From the NCBI GenBank assembly GCA_032173965.1, contig CM063290.1, forward strand, positions 12,983,501 through 13,047,500: DNA of 64,000 nt. The letters run 5' to 3'. Both the position numbers and the translations under genes were made by a program. The notes below the pieces were generated by a model. The model did not search any database, had not been told where the DNA came from, and saw nothing but the letters and a program-made list of their open reading frames with translations. This document shows, piece by piece, positions 61,901 through 64,000 of this stretch. This stretch comes from Sitta carolinensis (lineage: Eukaryota > Chordata > Aves > Passeriformes > Sittidae). Position 1 is the stretch's first letter. Every line of letters begins with the position of its first letter.

Positions 61901-64000
61901 ATGCAATTTCTGAAGTAAAAATGGACATGAATTTTCCAAACATAGAGACATTGTCTTGTGGTGTTGACATCCTCCCAAGAGTCATATCTGTTCACACAAT
62001 CATGTCTGAGAAGAGGGAATAATATTTTTGAGCTTATATGGCTTGACATTTTCAGAAGACTAGAGAGGGAAGATCGAGTAGTTTTGTAATTTACGGCATT
62101 AGTTAATTAAATCACTGAAAAGGGGGGAAAAAAGGGCACAAAATAGTGATGAAGAATGACTTTCAGATATTTGTGGTGGTAATTTGCCTCTTGGGTGAAG
62201 TTCCTAGAGTTATCATAAAAGATATATGCTCTAGCCTTGTACTTGCCTAAGTGGTACTATCAAGTCTGATGATGTCCAACCAGCTACTTGACAAAACATA
62301 TCTTGATGCTGACTTTTGACGTGCTTTGGCAAATCATGATTTGCTAATGTTTGGATACATTTGTTGGTACTGGAAACTACATTTGTTTCCAGATGTGGAA
62401 CCAAAGTCATTTGTAATGTCAGATACTTTATCATTTTTGAATATTCTTGATTATACCTTAAAATCATAATGGTGCTTCATCATTCCCAGTTTACCTTTTT
62501 CAAAAATTGTTTATCAAAATATTTGGTACATATTTTAAAAGAGTTCTTCAATTAAATAACTTTTCTTAAAAATTTAGCAGGTGGAGAGTATATGGCTAAG
62601 ATGGACAGCAGAATCCATGTTTGTGTTTTATATGACAAGAGCACTAACTTGGTAATTAAGTAAATATTGTAATAAGTATGGCTCTGACATCCACTTGAAG
62701 GTTATAACTCCCCAGGGAACAGACGCTTAATTTGCGACCATGATAATAACAACCTAATGAACCTCCCATCTTACTGGATAGCTTAATAAACTTCAAAGAA
62801 AACAAAACAAGAATCTATGAGTAAAAGTACATCTTTAGCTTTTCATTAAGCAAAATGAGCATGAGTCAAGGCCCAGCATGGCTTCCAAAGTTAAAGCTAC
62901 CAGCTACAAAGCAAATGTATGCAGAGAAATGTACAACAAAAGACATTGCTTTTAAACCTCCAGTTGAGTTTCCATAAATGTTGCTTACAAAAGCTACCAT
63001 TCTCTATGTTAACAAAAAGTTGTGGATATGTTCTTCACTAAATCCTCTTTTCTCATATAATCCACCTTGTGCACTTTATCTCAAGTGTGTTTTATCTGAT
63101 CTAATCCTGGGTTCATTCATTCTAAGATAGAAGCAACAGGATTATTTCACACTTTAAACTAGGCCCAATCTTTCTGTGGGTCCATAAGAGGACACCTGGG
63201 TAATGAGAAATTATCTGTGGAACAAAAGATTAAGCAGGTGCTGGGAAAAAAAAAATGTTCTTTAAAATACAGCATTTTCTAAGGAAAAGATAAAACATTT
63301 TTATTCAGAAAAAAATGTTCATAGGAGGCACTACAATTTTTAAAGGAATAAGATTACACCATTAGAACTAATGTTACTTGGCACAAGTTTTATTAGGGAA
63401 AAAAAATAAAATCTTTTTCGGTCACCCTAAAATGACATTGATTTCCCTGGAGTTAATCTGGATTTTAATGGGTGTAAAGTGGGCAGTATACAGGATATAT
63501 CAGAACATTAGTTTTAACCAGGTCAGAGAGGCCAGTCATATTCAGTCACAGCTTCTTCCTTGTTCTACCAGACCTTATTTTAGCACACTCACAGTTAGGA
63601 GGTGGAGGAGGAGGGAAGCTTCATGGCTCAGTAAATTAACTCCAGATTTTTTTTCTTTGCAGTAGTGGGCAAGACAATTCAGACAGAAAAATAAAACCCT
63701 CTGCTCCACCCCCACCCCCTAACATGGGGACATGGATTAGCACAAACCAAGTTCATTTTCCTTTGCTTGACTTATCCATATCTATAGCTATATCTATATA
63801 TCAATCTCTGTTCATCCCCATTAGCTTTTAGAAACCACAGGATCACCTTAAATATTGTCTTCCATCTGTTTCAAATGTATATCAGACTCTTGATGTGGAG
63901 GTGTGAAGGAAGAGGAAAATTTAATGGTTTAAAACAGTGGAGCAGTTCCTCAGAAGTCATAAACTGATAAAATAAATAATTATTTCCCAGTCTTTCTCTC
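58961..64000. other. AT-rich unique DNA, no gene seen
   Basis: Open frames reach 95 codons and lack domains. Degenerate CTAT-type words occur at 63777-63805. No LINE, LTR or SINE fragment was recognised to the window end. Confidence 0.5.

Overview
This window looks like nuclear DNA from a bird (or, less likely, another sauropsid). The main evidence is CR1-type LINE sequence: one fragment carries the avian CR1 3' end (5687-5785, minus strand), one matches avian CR1 ORF2 (14590-15357), and two are much older CR1 reverse-transcriptase relics (45760-46805 and 48370-49310). The DNA is AT-rich, CpG-poor and low in repeats. There are no operons, ribosome-binding sites, closely packed ORFs or other prokaryotic features.

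I find no protein-coding gene, exon series, tRNA, rRNA or recognised ncRNA. The open reading frames are short (177 codons at most), show no family resemblance, and occur at about the length and density expected by chance in 64 kb of AT-rich DNA. The exceptions are those inside LINE relics. The window is best read as a gene desert or the interior of a very long intron.

Layout. 1-14.6 kb: unique AT-rich DNA with a G-rich patch (3.1-3.4 kb), a MIR-like SINE relic (4.4 kb), the short CR1 tail (5.7 kb), two stretches rich in homeodomain/POU-type words (3.5-3.8 and 7.2-7.5 kb) and a 46-base poly-T run (12.0 kb). 14.6-15.4 kb: broken CR1 ORF2. 15.4-32.8 kb: mostly unique DNA with a second MIR-like relic (20.9 kb), candidate conserved patches (20.6 and 24.0-24.3 kb), and a pyrimidine tract ending in CAG (26.3 kb). 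32.8-35.6 kb: the largest block that looks like conserved noncoding DNA. 35.6-45.7 kb: unique DNA with small microsatellites, an old sauropsid-type repeat (41.95-42.02 kb) and a CpG cluster (42.1-42.2 kb). 45.7-49.4 kb: the two ancient CR1 relics, both on the plus strand. 49.4-64 kb: unique DNA with a tRNA-derived SINE-like head (51.6 kb), a second poly-T tract (53.8 kb), and two palindrome-bearing candidate conserved elements (55.9 and 58.6-58.9 kb).

Nothing here supports a gene system, defence island or mobile operon. The most useful leads are short perfect hairpins and palindromes inside otherwise unique sequence, CpG clusters in CpG-poor DNA, and patches with a developmental-enhancer-like word content. 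All need cross-species alignment, which I could not run. Family names for repeats come from memory of consensus sequences, not from a database search.
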